Shown: piece by piece, positions 46,863 to 58,920 of the stretch | Layout: every line of letters starts with the position of its first letter | Position numbering within the stretch: position 1 is the first letter of the stretch | Assembly: GCA_029721515.1 (NCBI GenBank) | Contig: CM056562.1 | Span: forward strand, 18,793,335 to 18,857,334 | Source: Synanceia verrucosa | Lineage: Eukaryota; Chordata; Actinopteri; Perciformes; Synanceiidae | Reading direction: 5' to 3' | Length of the DNA: 64,000 nucleotides | Made by a program: the position numbers and the translations under genes | Notes under the pieces: generated by a model | Told to the model about the DNA's origin: nothing | Database searches by the model: none | The model's input: the letters and a program-made list of their open reading frames with translations, nothing else

Positions 46863-47429
46863 CGTACCAAATTATTGTTAATACTGAGATGAAAAAGGTC
46901 ATCATAGTTTTGTTTTTTTCCTTATCAATTAATGTGTCTTACTAACAAGTATTGTCTGTGTGTCTGAAGCCTGATATATCTTGTTCCTAATAGAATGATC
47001 CACATTGTTGCTCTGGCTTCCTTTATGACCATGAACAAACATGCTGCAGTTTATTTTGAGTCAATCCCACATTCACCGTCCTGCTGCCCCAAATACTCAC
47101 AAGAGCAACGAATGTGTATTAATACACAGCTGAGAATAGCCCCCAACAAATGCACTATTTACTCTTTGAGTAACTTCGCTAAGAACTACAGTGACCAACT
47201 GTTTTAGAGAGATATTTTGTGTTTGTAATGATTCGTGTTTTCAGTGGGAAGGAAAAGAGCTGAATACTGGGACACGGACAAATGACCGGGTTTGAGTCCT
47301 TTTGGTGACAGTAAACAAAAATGTTGGCTGCTTTGTCTTTTAATCAAATTAGCCTGTTTGACTAAACAATAAATGTATTAGCAAACCATGTCCTTTTAAT
47401 GGCCTGCAGTAGATAAAGCTATTTTGGAT

Positions 47430-47680
47430 GTGAGCAGTGAGAATGAACCAACACAGCGGCGTCACAGGCCGAAAAACCAAAACAATGACTTAAAGATGCT
47501 AAAAAACAAAGTTTGTGATCACATTACTCACAGTCATCTGATGCATTTTAAATATAATAATAATGATTGACGCTTTAAACTAACTGAATAATCTTCCATT
47601 CTATGTTGGCGCTAAAAAACACAATTAATCATTTATTATTAACTGTAGCCATGCTGCTCCCTGCAAGCTGAAACAATGAA
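47430..47680. repeat. dispersed repeat, includes second copy of the 76-base block
   Basis: GGCCGAAAAACCAAAACAAT and AAAGATGCTAAAAAAC match 17220-17250. 47605-47680 matches 45545-45620. The pieces are probably parts of one repeat family. Confidence 0.6.
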
Positions 47681-47689
47681 CTTTTGGAT

Positions 47690-47815
47690 TATAGCACAAT
47701 ATCACAAATCTAAGAGGGAGGAGGAAGGAAATACCCCCCAAAAATACTTTTAACTGGGAAAAGAGATAGTAGAAACCTCAGGAAGAGCAACAGAGGATAG
47801 ACAGATCATGTTATT
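47690..47815 (-). mobile_element. dispersed repeat fragment (AAACCTCAGGAAGAGCAACA type)
   Basis: ATTATAGCACAATATCACAA and GTAGAAACCTCAGGAAGAGC belong to a common fish repeat whose 3' tail is present in the other orientation at 19055-19148. Confidence 0.5.
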
Positions 47816-48835
47816 GGATGAGCATCCCCACAGTGTTGCCTCTCATCATATAACCACACATATGTTATACTTCAGAGAGATCCCATTACATAAAGGTGGA
47901 TAACCAACTCATATTTCACTGGGTTGCATTCAGTCCCTGATGACCTGATGGATTGGTGCTCAGGTCAGTCGCTGTACTTTCCTCTGCAGCTGCAGCCACA
48001 CCGTCACTCTGTCTGCCTGCTGAATGTATATTTGTGGAGTCATCTGTATAGTCTGCTGTCTTGTGAGCTCTTTGCTCTGCATGTGAGGTCCTCTCTTTGT
48101 ATCACCTGGGGTGAGTTTCTGTGCATTTATTAAACTGATTCTGAATCTATAACGACTGATAAATAAACGGCAAAACACTGTGTTCTTTATTTGAAGAGCA
48201 CAATAAATGAGTGACTTGCATTAGAAGCTGGAGATATCATCTAACCTGCTTTTTGTTGCAGTGCTGGATCACAGCCCAGGTGTCTTACAGTTAATCTCAG
48301 TGGTGGAGACAGAGATAATTCAGCAGGGACCTGCTGTGCTCTGGTGGAGGACGAACGGTGTGATGATGGAAGCAAAGCACAGAGCGTTTGAGTCTGCTTG
48401 TGGTTGAAAGCACAGCGAGCCCTGCAACAGGAAATGACAGAACTCGGCACAGAGGCTAAAAATAATGCCCGTTGTTAAGGGAGAATAGAGCCAGGGAGGC
48501 AGCGGAGTACAGCAAATATTATTGCAATTAAACCGCAGGCCTGAAAACCATGGCGTTCTTTTCAGAGAATGACCCAGGTGGCTGCCAGCGAAAAAAAAAA
48601 TAAGTGAGGAGAGGGTGAGGTGAAGTGCTCATAAATGGAGTCAAAGGTTGGGTGGTGGTGTTGGTGGTGGTGGTTTATGGCTGGGGCAGAGCGAGGAGGG
48701 GTTTCTGAGTAAAATTCCTGTGAAGTTATGCCACAGAGCGCTGACTCAGAGAGTTCAACATACATTTTTTTTTAGAGGTCTTTTCGCAATGACTCCCAGC
48801 ACCTCCTTTCCCCTGGCTTCACTATTGTTACCAAG

Positions 48836-48862
48836 AGAGGGAGGAGGAGGAGGAGGAGGGCT
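48836..48862. repeat. (GGA)n tract
   Basis: Short purine-only triplet tract; a second one lies at 49097-49122. Confidence 0.8.
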
Positions 48863-49835
48863 GTGATGCTGGCATCAAACTGACACTCCAGTTCACCTCC
48901 CCCTTTACTAACTAACCCCACTCACACACACATACATAAACACTGGCAAGCCCAACACACCCTGGCACTCGGCGGTGCCGGGCTAAGAATGGAGCGCTCC
49001 TTCAGCTCACGCGATGTGGTGTTCTGAAATTTCCTGCATTAAAAAACATGATTGGGAAGATACCCCTTAAAAAGTGTGAGTAAAGAGGTGAGAGAAGAGG
49101 AGGAGGAGGAGGAGGAGGAAAGGGTTGATGGAAAGAGGATCAAGGAGGTCGAAGGATCCATTCTCTGCTGACCACTGGATACCTTGCCACCTAAATGAAA
49201 ATAAAAAAAAAACACCTTTTGGCTTCTTTTGTGCTCCCTAATGCTCCTTTCTTTCTTTATTTTTTTTTTAAATCCTGTTTTCATTTAGCACATGGCAGCG
49301 CTCCCTCAAACTCTTGAGTTTCCCAAACCAAAAGCTATTTCCTGATTCACTCCCTCTCTCATATAATTATTCTGCTGGACCGTGTTCAACACTTCTCCTT
49401 TTTTCCCCTCTTTTCCAGCACTGCCTGTTCTGCTCTCGGGGTGACATCACAGCTTCGATGGGGCAAAGAGGCAGCTCGGCTCGTACTCTATAGGTCAGAG
49501 GTCAAGGCTACTCCCACTCATTCACACATACTTAATCCCAGTGTGCGCTAGCATCGCATGTAGACCTGATGTCATTTTATGAATAAAATTATGGGATAAT
49601 TAAATTGGCCCTTGAGTACAGTCATTTAGGGTGAAGAGCGTGATTTTAGGGAAGCACATCGATATGTGAATGCACAGGATTGTATAAAATGTACTTTTAG
49701 GGTGTAGGGGTGTATGAAGAGAGCCGGGGCTCTCCAGACGTTTTCTGAGCTGCAGCGGGTCACATGGTTAATATGTTAAGGGCCCTTGTTAAAGGCTGCG
49801 GTATTCACCTCATAAATGGCCTCATTGTTCCCGTC

Positions 49836-49862
<27 letters not shown>
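49836..49862. repeat. (CA)n microsatellite
   Basis: About 13 CA units. Confidence 0.9.
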
Positions 49863-49866
<4 letters not shown>

Positions 49867-52499
49867 AGGCTTTTTATGCCATAGCTATTCTGAATCGCTC
49901 GTAATGTGCCCTCAAATCTGCTGTTAAAAGTGCACGCTCAGCTTTAGCGGTGCGTTTTAGCGACTCAACCTGTGCTCTGTATGTTTTCTGGCTGCTCTCC
50001 CTGTCTCTCTGCTGGTGTTAAGCTGCACTGACTCTGTCTCTCTCTCCCAGCTGTGCTCCTCTGTCCTCCTTCCAGCTGTTCGGGTGTGGCTGCTGCTGGC
50101 ACCATGAGAAACCACCGCAAACTCTGGGGAAGTTGTGCTCATTAATTGAGTGCTGTAGACGAGGCTGCAGATAGACATGGAGGCTTACTCATACACTGAT
50201 TAGTGCATGTCTGCATGTTAATGCAATGCCAGTTACAGTCTAATGACAGCGAGGTGAGGGAACTCATGTACTTCAGATGACAATTTAGATGCACTAATCA
50301 TTACGTTTCTATTGAAAATGGATGAAATATATGGAATGAAATGGGAAAGTTGTTGTTGTTGATGTAATCATAGAGCATTGTCACCCAAATCTGGTCCCAG
50401 CAGTAGCAGCCAGCTGTTTTTCTGCTATAAAACAACCAGTTAGCGACTAGCTGGTGAACATAAAACTGAAGCATTTAGCAACCAAAGTGACAGAAATGCT
50501 ACTGGGATAAAACAGCTACAAAGAGGCTTACTATTGTCCTTAAAGTCATGTTGTTCTGTGTGTGCTGGGTGTGTTTTAGGCATCAGTTTGTTCATTTGTG
50601 AGCACAAAACCCCTTTTTGTTTGGGTGAAATGCATCATTGTTTGCCTTGATTTGTCTAAAATTAGTGACAACACTAAATCTGAATGTCTTTTTGATACCC
50701 AGACAGATAAATATTGGTTTGTATCCACTTATGCTCTACTTATGTGTTTGTAAAGATGTATCAGAAATCATTTTTTCCATTATGTGAATACCAGACATAT
50801 CAGGATCAGTAGCTGCAGGGAGGACTCACTATTTATGAGGGCAGTGGGTTATTTCACACTAGTTTCAATCATCTGAGTGGAAATGTGGTGTTGCTTTTAT
50901 GTGGAGTTCAACTGTGGTCATGTATACTATTGACCGATAGCAAAGCTGCTTTGTTCACCACATCATGGGTGGTCAAAGTGCTAGAAGCTATCCAGCTCAT
51001 TCAGTTTTATGTGATTCTGCTTTGGCAGGGAGTAAAAGCTTAAATATAAAAAGAATAGTGGCATGTTAGCAGAGTTTTGACACAGGGTTGCATAAATGGC
51101 ATTAATGGGTGCTCTTTTTTATTTTCTGGATTTTCCCCATATGCGTCCCAGCTTGGAAACAGCCCGTTCCTTTCATACTGCACATTTCCATTTCCACGGC
51201 CTCTACTTTTTGCTTCCTGGATGCTCACAATTGTGTGTCAAATTATAATAATAATAGGCCTATTAGTGGTTATTAACAGTGATTTGATGTGAGTGATGTA
51301 GCTAGTTTGCGAGCGATAAAGCATCTTGCACTATAATGACAGTAAAGGAGTGTAGCATGCATAGATGGGAAGAAATCTGCCTTTGACTTGGAGTTACGTC
51401 AGTCAGCTGCAAACCCTCAGCGTCTTTGACCAAAACAAGCGGAAACAGAAAAAGACAGGGTAAGAATCTTCCTGTCTTCATGCATCAGATACTTAAATTG
51501 ATGATTTGTTTGCAGCACATAGAAGGCCTTTAAGAAACCACCAGCTTTCCTCCTCATGTTTTCACTTATAGCTGGGCCAGGAATAGCCTGCAGACCAGAC
51601 TACAATGTGCACTGTAATAGCGGTAGAAATCCCATACCAGGCTAGAGGTCAGACAGCGTGAATGCAAGCTCTGATCTGAGTTGAGAGGGCACACATGAGG
51701 CAAAATATAGTCCACATGTGCGTCAAGCTGGGAAGCGTGCATGTCTACATGAGTGTAAGTGTGTGGCCTCGCAGTGGTGATGATCTGTCTCGTGAGGTCA
51801 GCGTAGCATGCCGGGTCAGAGCAGGACAGGGCACATCACCATGATAAATGATGGTAAGAGTGGAGCACAGACATGCAGGAGAGGCAGCGGGCAGCTTTTT
51901 TTTTTTTTTTTTTTTTAGACCAGCTGCCGTCACCATGGTTACAACAACGGAGATGCTGAAACACCCCGCCTATGAAAAGCAAGAGGAAGTGCATAACAAT
52001 GAGTGCACGCAGATTAGCAGTAATTAGTTCATTCATTTAGAATGAGTTGCTGCTGGAGGCCTTAATTGCGCACATTATTGTGATCTGAGGGCAGATTCTG
52101 TTCTGGAGTGATGTAGTTTGCAGAAAATTCCCCCCTGATTGTAGGTGGTGCACTGTAGGATGTGCTCAAAAGTCCATCAGCAACTTGTTAACTCACTGAT
52201 GTAAAAGTGCAGCAGCAGGGATGATGGTGGGTGATTTATTACTGAAGCAGGATCCTGTAATCTGAGTGCAATTAAAAAACAGCTTAAGATCCTTTGAAAA
52301 CTATTCAACCATCAAGTTTTGAGAAGGGCGTTTCAAACTAAAATTGATTAAAAAATAAAGGGCAGGACAATCTGAGCACTCAACAACGACCAGCCACATG
52401 GTTAAGGTCTGTTATGTTAACCTAATAATCACAGTTTTGAAGTTTAGTAATCAGCCATGGCATCAGTGATAATGACAATACTGTTGTTTCTGATACTGA

Positions 52500-53000
52500 G
52501 TGTTTGGTATGTGACGATGTGACATTTTTTGACATTTTTCAACACTTCAGTACTTACACTTATTATACTTATACTTTTTTTAACCACTTTTTTGACATGC
52601 TATAATATGGCTTTTTTCTGACTATTTTCAACAAATCATACTCTTAAGCCATTCAACATACCATAATTTAACTTTTTGATGACTTTCTTATGCCTTTTGT
52701 GATGCGGCATTTATTTTTGACTTAGTATATTTTTTGCTATAATATGTTTTTTTGTTTAAGATTGTTTTCAAGAAATTATCTTCTAAAATTATTCAGTATA
52801 CCATTAAATAGCTTTTTGGTGACTTTGATGACATTTTTTAACTTTTTTGACATACTACACTGACTTTTTTTAACCAATTTTTTTTTGACATGTTATAATA
52901 TGACATTTCCAACAAAGTATAATCTGAAATCAACGTACCACATACTATAACTTCTTTTTACCACTTTTATTTTATAATTATATTATATACGTGTATATAA
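52500..53000. repeat. degenerate AT-rich tandem repeat (satellite relic)
   Basis: Diverged units of the form TTTTTTGACATGCTATAATA, TGGCTTTTTTCTGACTATTTT and CAACAAA recur in a loose 50-60-base rhythm. The TGACATACTATAATATGGC unit is a known kind of fish tandem repeat. It runs up to a long (TA)n. Confidence 0.6.
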
Positions 53001-53101
53001 TATAGCTGTTTTAATGGGTAAGTGCATTTTATTCTACATTAACGTCCAATGTTAATCAAGTCATCAAAAAGCCATATTATTGTATGTTGAATGATTTTAG
53101 A

Positions 53102-53103
<2 letters not shown>

Positions 53104-53195
<92 letters not shown>
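53104..53195. repeat. (TA)n microsatellite
   Basis: About 45 TA units with one or two TACA interruptions. A strong cruciform former. Confidence 0.95.
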
Positions 53196-53197
<2 letters not shown>

Positions 53198-53894
53198 TTT
53201 TAAACTATGTTAAGATCTCAAACCAGGTCAACAATCCCTGGTCCTGAGCCCAGAACAACCTGTCCTATTCAAAAGTGGCATTCATGGCTTTATATCTGTA
53301 GCTGGGAAAGATGAGATTCCCACGGCGCAGGGTAATGGGACGGCCGAGATGACTTTAATGTAATTAGAGAACACAGAGTAGACCTACTGCTGCAGGCACA
53401 TGGGCACAGAGAGGGTGGTGCTACATACCGCACTGTCTGCTGAGTCATAATGGGCACAGTGGTTCCCACATCACCCTGCAGACTGGCCCAGCAGTCAGGA
53501 GGACTAACCAGACTGATTCTGGTGGTAGGCCTCACTGTACTGGGATGAGCAGCTGGACTTGACACATTAAAACACTAATGAGGCTGTAATGAGTCACACC
53601 AGAAACAGGAAGGCCACATAGTTAGCGTCATGTCATGCCAATGCTGCATTAATGATGAACAGGACTGTAATGTAAGACGTTCTTGCAATACCTAACAGTG
53701 GGCTGTGTTATAACGCACTAAATGATGCAACTTGCACGCAACTATGCAGCATGAAAAGTCAAGTTAGCAATTAACAATTGTTTGTTTAATTAAGCACAGA
53801 GCAATAGTAAAGCCCCCGGAAACCTTCATATTAAAGGGATAGTTCATAATTTTCAACATAGGGCCTCATTTCCAAGTGAGCCAGAGTGTTGAAG

Positions 53895-54010
53895 ATGTGT
53901 GGAGACAGATTTTAAAAAAAAAATTTCATTGAGTACTTCTAGTTGCAGAATTCAACAAAACAAACAAACCCCGGTGAAAACATAACCTCCTTGGCGGAGG
54001 TAATTACTGC
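53895..54010. mobile_element. hairpin-ended dispersed repeat (ATTACCTCC type), copy 2, opposite orientation
   Basis: AAACCCCGGTGAAAACATAA followed by CCTCCTTGGCGGAGGTAATT is the reverse complement of the end seen at 39958. Only this end is preserved. Confidence 0.6.
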
Positions 54011-54689
54011 AGTGATTGTTCTTGTGCTTTTGTCATAATGAGTGCTAGCTGTTATATTATTGATGAAACTTTTGACAAATGTAGCTTGCATCATATTTAT
54101 CAACTGCAAGCTCAGAGACGTGAGCTGGTCTGGGAACAGTCAGATATGAAGTCACATGAGCTTGAACATGATGCAGCGGCGTGCTGTGGATTCACGCTTC
54201 ATGAATGACAGAGCTGGTAGAAAGAGTGTCAAATTAGCCTTAAATACGGGTATCTCATTCAAACCTCATTAAAGCTGTTTCCAGTCATAATTACCACTTG
54301 GACGATGATGTGAGCATTTACAAGTGAAACGGTTTATAATTTTACATGTTTTTATTAAACATGTTTTGAGCTTAGTGCTAAATTTCAAATGCTGTTTCTG
54401 TCACTGTTGCCGCTGGTTTCTTGGTGTTATCGGAGATATGAACGATTGTGTGGTGGCTTTAGTTTCTCGTTGTTTTCTTGAGTTTCTTTTCTTGGCCTTT
54501 GTTATGGCTCTCTGATTTTTTTTTCCCTTTTTTTTCAAATTCTCAAATTTCAAGTTTATTTAGAACTTAAAAGTTTTGCTTCAGTGTGCTTCAAAAAACA
54601 GATATGTATGCACATACAAGCATGCAGACATATTTGTGCACAAATAAAGTGGGTCTTTAGTTACATCTTAAGAGCATCAACGGACTCAG

Positions 54690-54955
54690 TCTGTCTACTG
54701 GCCACCGGCAGGGTTTATTTTAGAGCCGAGGAGCTAAAGTAATACTGAAAAAGCCCCAGACTCTTCTCTCCACTGATGGGGCGCAGCCAACAGGCCACAG
54801 TGGGTGCATGTGTGGTGCTGTAAGGGTGAAGAAGCTCTGAGATAGATGAAGTGGTGAGACCATGGAGACATTTGTAGACAATGAGAAGGATTTTGAGGTT
54901 TATCCTAAAATGAACAGGGACTCACAGTGTAAGGAAGGGCAGAGGTGATGTGGTC
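54690..54955 (+). mobile_element. dispersed repeat fragment (TGGACAGGGA type), copy 2
   Basis: AAGGATTTTGAGGTTTATCC and TAAAATGAACAGGGACTCAC correspond to 42010-42055. The preceding 200 bases (CATGGAGACATTTGTAGACA and so on) extend the element to the left. No intact frame. Confidence 0.5.
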
Positions 54956-55444
54956 TGTCTTGCTCTGTTGTCTCTGTCACAATTGTTGCTACTCTTTGTT
55001 TTTGTTTTGGTGGGACTGGAAGTATTTTCCTATTGCATAAGATTTAAAAAAAAAAAACGTATTGGACTGACTGTTGGTGCTTCAGTGACAAATCACTCAC
55101 AACACACAAACGCTTGCCACACTCCACACGGATAAATATTCATTGACACATAGTGAGGAGTTTCATGAATTGGTTAGAGATAAAAGACATCCTTCTCGCC
55201 CTGCAGCGCTGTATGTTTGTCTCTCCCTGTCCTCACACAGCTGGCCCAGCAGACTGCTGGATGGATGAGGGGGTTGTTGAGGGTGAGGCGGGGGGAGTTG
55301 AGTTACATTCCTTCCATCGGGGCTGTGTGTCTGCCAACCAGGTCACTCCCAGTTCAGTCCCGGGAAATTGGGAGGGAAGAATTTCCTCTATGCGTCCATA
55401 CTCGACACGACCACAACCACACTGAGGCCTGTGTGCACCCAGGT

Positions 55445-55446
<2 letters not shown>

Positions 55447-55481
<35 letters not shown>
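55447..55481. repeat. (TG)n microsatellite
   Basis: About 17 TG units followed by TATATAA. Confidence 0.92.
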
Positions 55482-55486
<5 letters not shown>

Positions 55487-56935
55487 ATGTATGTGAGCAT
55501 ATGATGCTAGAAACTGAGCACCCAGTAATATGACCTGCCTGTCATTTTCTTACAAAGAGAGGTGGGCTGTGTAACAACTTTTGTACTAAGTGTGTCTCAG
55601 ACAAGAAAGTGAAAGTATAATGGAGCACGATAAAGTTCCATATCTACAATTTTCAAATTCAGATTAAATTACAGTGTCCAAAAAGATATGAGTTTGCAGC
55701 TGGGCGGCAGTTCTAACAGACAAACTGGCAGCTGCTCTGATCAAACCGGTGACCCTTAACGATCCCTGTAATGACATGGTTTCATTGTCGCTGATGAAAC
55801 CAAGATAAATCGCTGTATATTTATTGTACTCTCCTGTGAAAAGAAACCAGATCCACATACTGGAGCAATGCTTCAGCCTCCTTCCAGACATCTCTGCATC
55901 TCCGGTCCGTTCAGTACTTGCACACACAGATGATAGATGCTTCCAGAGGCCTTCCAGGTCCTCTGGCCCTCGCTGCAGCCTAATAATAAAAAGATGGAAA
56001 GATAAACTTATGAGGAAAAAAAAAGGGGCAGAAGTTGATTCTACATTCATTTGGTTTGAGTGGTAGTGTGGTGCACTCAAATAAAAAATTTGCAGATGAA
56101 ACATTGTGTGCATAGTGCATTAGTTTCAAAACTGTATTTTAGAAAAAAAAATCTTTTAGAAACATGCTGAAACTTGTAATTCATGATCATCTACACCTAC
56201 ACCTGCATCCACAACTACTACATGTAACACTAATGGCAGTTTATACTCAACACAAGTGTACTTTCAAATTCCATGTATGGCAACAACATATGTGATAATT
56301 CAAATAAGAAGTCCACATGTTAGCACTGTCATTGTTAGCATGGATATTCCTGAGGTGAATGACATGACATCTATGCAATTCATCTTTTAGGTGTTTAAGT
56401 GATGTATCAAGCAATAGTCATAAAACATTTTATGGCAATCATCAAAACACTTATTTATTTCAGCGTCCAATTCAAATGTCTTTCACTTTCATGTCAAATG
56501 CTCATCTCATACTTTTTCAATTCAATCATTCCTGTGGATTTACATCTGGGGCCAGGGAGAGGACATATGGTTAACATCCTCTCTGCGACAGGAAGTCTGG
56601 GCTTTCTGCAAAATATGGTCTTAATTTTGAGATGCAGAAAAAAATCTATATATTGAACCAATCTAGTCGTCGCTCATTTGTCTCCCAGTGAGGCGAGATA
56701 ACTTATTCACTTTAAAATCAACATATCTCATTCCTTCAGAACAAGAATGAATAAGAACATAATGCATTTGAGAGAAATGATTGGCCTTTGCTGTATTTAT
56801 TAAGGAGATAAGCAGAGTTTGAGGTACAGACAGAAAACATGAACAGGCTCAGTGAGCTTCGCTGGGGGGGTTTTCTGGCTGAGTCCGGGACAGGAAACAT
56901 GTGAGCTGAATATGGGATCCAGAGCGGACTTGGCA

Positions 56936-56940
<5 letters not shown>

Positions 56941-56989
<49 letters not shown>
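56941..56989. repeat. (CA)n microsatellite
   Basis: About 24 uninterrupted CA units, one of the longest CA arrays in the window. Confidence 0.95.
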
Positions 56990-56990
<1 letters not shown>

Positions 56991-58835
56991 CCTGTCCTGG
57001 TAGAGGAGGCTCTTCCAGGACAGGACTTGGCCCTCGCACACAACGTGTCACAAGGAATCAAATTAGATGTTGCTGCAAATCAGCCAAAACAAAGCCAGGG
57101 ATTTTCTCATGAAATCCACAGAGAAGTTTGTTCACTCTCAAGTTTTTTGGTTTTTTTTTTATCCTACTAGAGAATCAGTATGTAAAAAGACGCTCCTGTG
57201 GCTTCATTCAATCACTGCCTCTTGTCTATTACACTTTCCTGGCAGGGACCCTGGGCCTGTTACAACCCACTGTATCAGTGTGACACATCTCCAGTGTGCG
57301 TTTGAACTTGTGATTTACTGGTTCCTAGGAGTGAGTCACATGTATCGCTCAAGATCAAATGGCTTCTGACACACAAGGAGGAAAGGGGCTACGCAGAATC
57401 AAACACACACTACTACCAGAAATAAGATCAAATTAGAAATATGATCTAGTGACTTGTCTCTATTCCTATGCCAAACACATTAGTAAAGTCAAGCCACTAT
57501 ATGGTTATAAATAGAGACTATATATGTATATATAAACATAAGCAAATAGCATTGTTCAATAAATATAATGCATGTTGATAAAAGCCAGCTGTTGCTCTCC
57601 AGTTGTGTGAGATGCTTTCCCTGCTGTCCTGTCATGACTCATGAGTGCTGAGTGGGACATTAGCGGGTCTCTTCCACGTATCCAGCGCAGTGTTAGAGGG
57701 CCATACCATTCTGCACCGGCTCTGGACTGAGTTTAGCATCATGGGAACTGCCGATAGTAGCCGGGGTCCCGAGAGGTCACGCTGAGTTAATCCAGCCAAC
57801 AGGGTGCCCTGTCATTCAAGACACAGCCAACCAAACCCAGGGACTGACCTGAGAGGGGTTGTGTTTGTGGACGACCAGGGAGTGTGCTGGGTGGTCTCCA
57901 CACCCGCTCACCCCCACTGTGTCAATATATAGACAGAGGAGGATTCTGCATTTATGCCTATGCAAAGGTTTTGTCATTCAGTCTTCATTTTGTCTCAGAC
58001 TGATGCAACAGAGCCACCTGGTGGTCACAGAGTGCAGAAAACAACCCATGGAGGGAGCAAACGTAAAAAAGCAACAAATGATGAGTTACAACTATACAGT
58101 CTATGGTTCCAGCTGGCAAAGTTTTTCTGAATTACCTGAATTAAAACACAATGAGGATTTAATTTCTTTAATATTCACACACATGTACTTCTACATCTGT
58201 GTGCCTATGCAGACAAACACCAGGGGTAAAAAGAGTAGGCTATGATGGCTCTTACATAAAATAAAAATACACTCAGAGTCTTATTCAAGTAAGAGTACAT
58301 AACTAAAAGTATCAAAACGACTATACCACTAAATATGCAGTACTGTAGTGTGCTGCCCGTGTTTCTGTGTTTAATGTTCTGTTGTGTTTAATTGTTATAA
58401 TAGCATTAATCTACACAGTATAAACACATATGAATAGGAATCCACAGACTGCAGTTTTGTGTTTTTGTTCATATTTTTTTCAGGCTAAATTTAAAAGCCT
58501 ATAATAAGGGAAAGGAGATGAGTTTGTTTTTGCAAGAAATGTCACTTTTTGCTGATGTGAAGTGTTGACTCACAGTATCAGTGTCTACCAGTGTTTTATG
58601 AATTTGTCAAGACAGATGAATTCAGACCAGAATAGTCTGAAAGGTTGGGTCCCCTCTCTTACTGTCTTAAAAAGGCATCCTGCAAAATGTAGGAAAAGCT
58701 CCAGTAACTTCTCGACTGTTGTTTCGGATGCAGATGCTCACACAGGTAAAGGTAAACCAGGTGGGTGGGACATTGTGGTCTGTGCGGAGCGATGACAGGG
58801 AGCAGAAGGTCCGGTCAGTGAGCAGAGGTGCAGCG

Positions 58836-58920
58836 ATGGCCCAGGTAAAGCTAGCAGGAGACGCTGTGAGGAACCTCCAGGACTGTTACTCTGACATGGC
58901 CACTGTCAGCTCCAGTGCAG
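58836..58920 (+). CDS. prop1: prop1 coding exon 1
   Basis: Encodes MAQVKLAGDAVRNLQDCYSD followed by MATVSSSA, plus one base. The donor is GCAG|GTGAGT and the splice phase is 1. An in-frame ATG further upstream at 58734 is possible but is followed at once by a GTAAAG, so I used 58836. Confidence 0.65.

Larger units (their letters stand above)
39601..58700. other. gene-poor interval between socs5 and prop1
   Basis: About 19 kb without a recognisable exon on either strand. The open stretches present (up to 149 codons) show no domain and no paired splice sites. It contains several repeat relics, a degenerate AT-rich satellite and (TA)n, all listed separately. GC-richer, apparently single-copy blocks near 42.65-43.15 kb and 44.0-44.45 kb are the best places for regulatory elements. 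Confidence 0.5.

Noticed and set aside
55664..56113. 149-codon minus-strand open stretch
   Set aside because: No recognisable motif and low-complexity parts; treated as chance.
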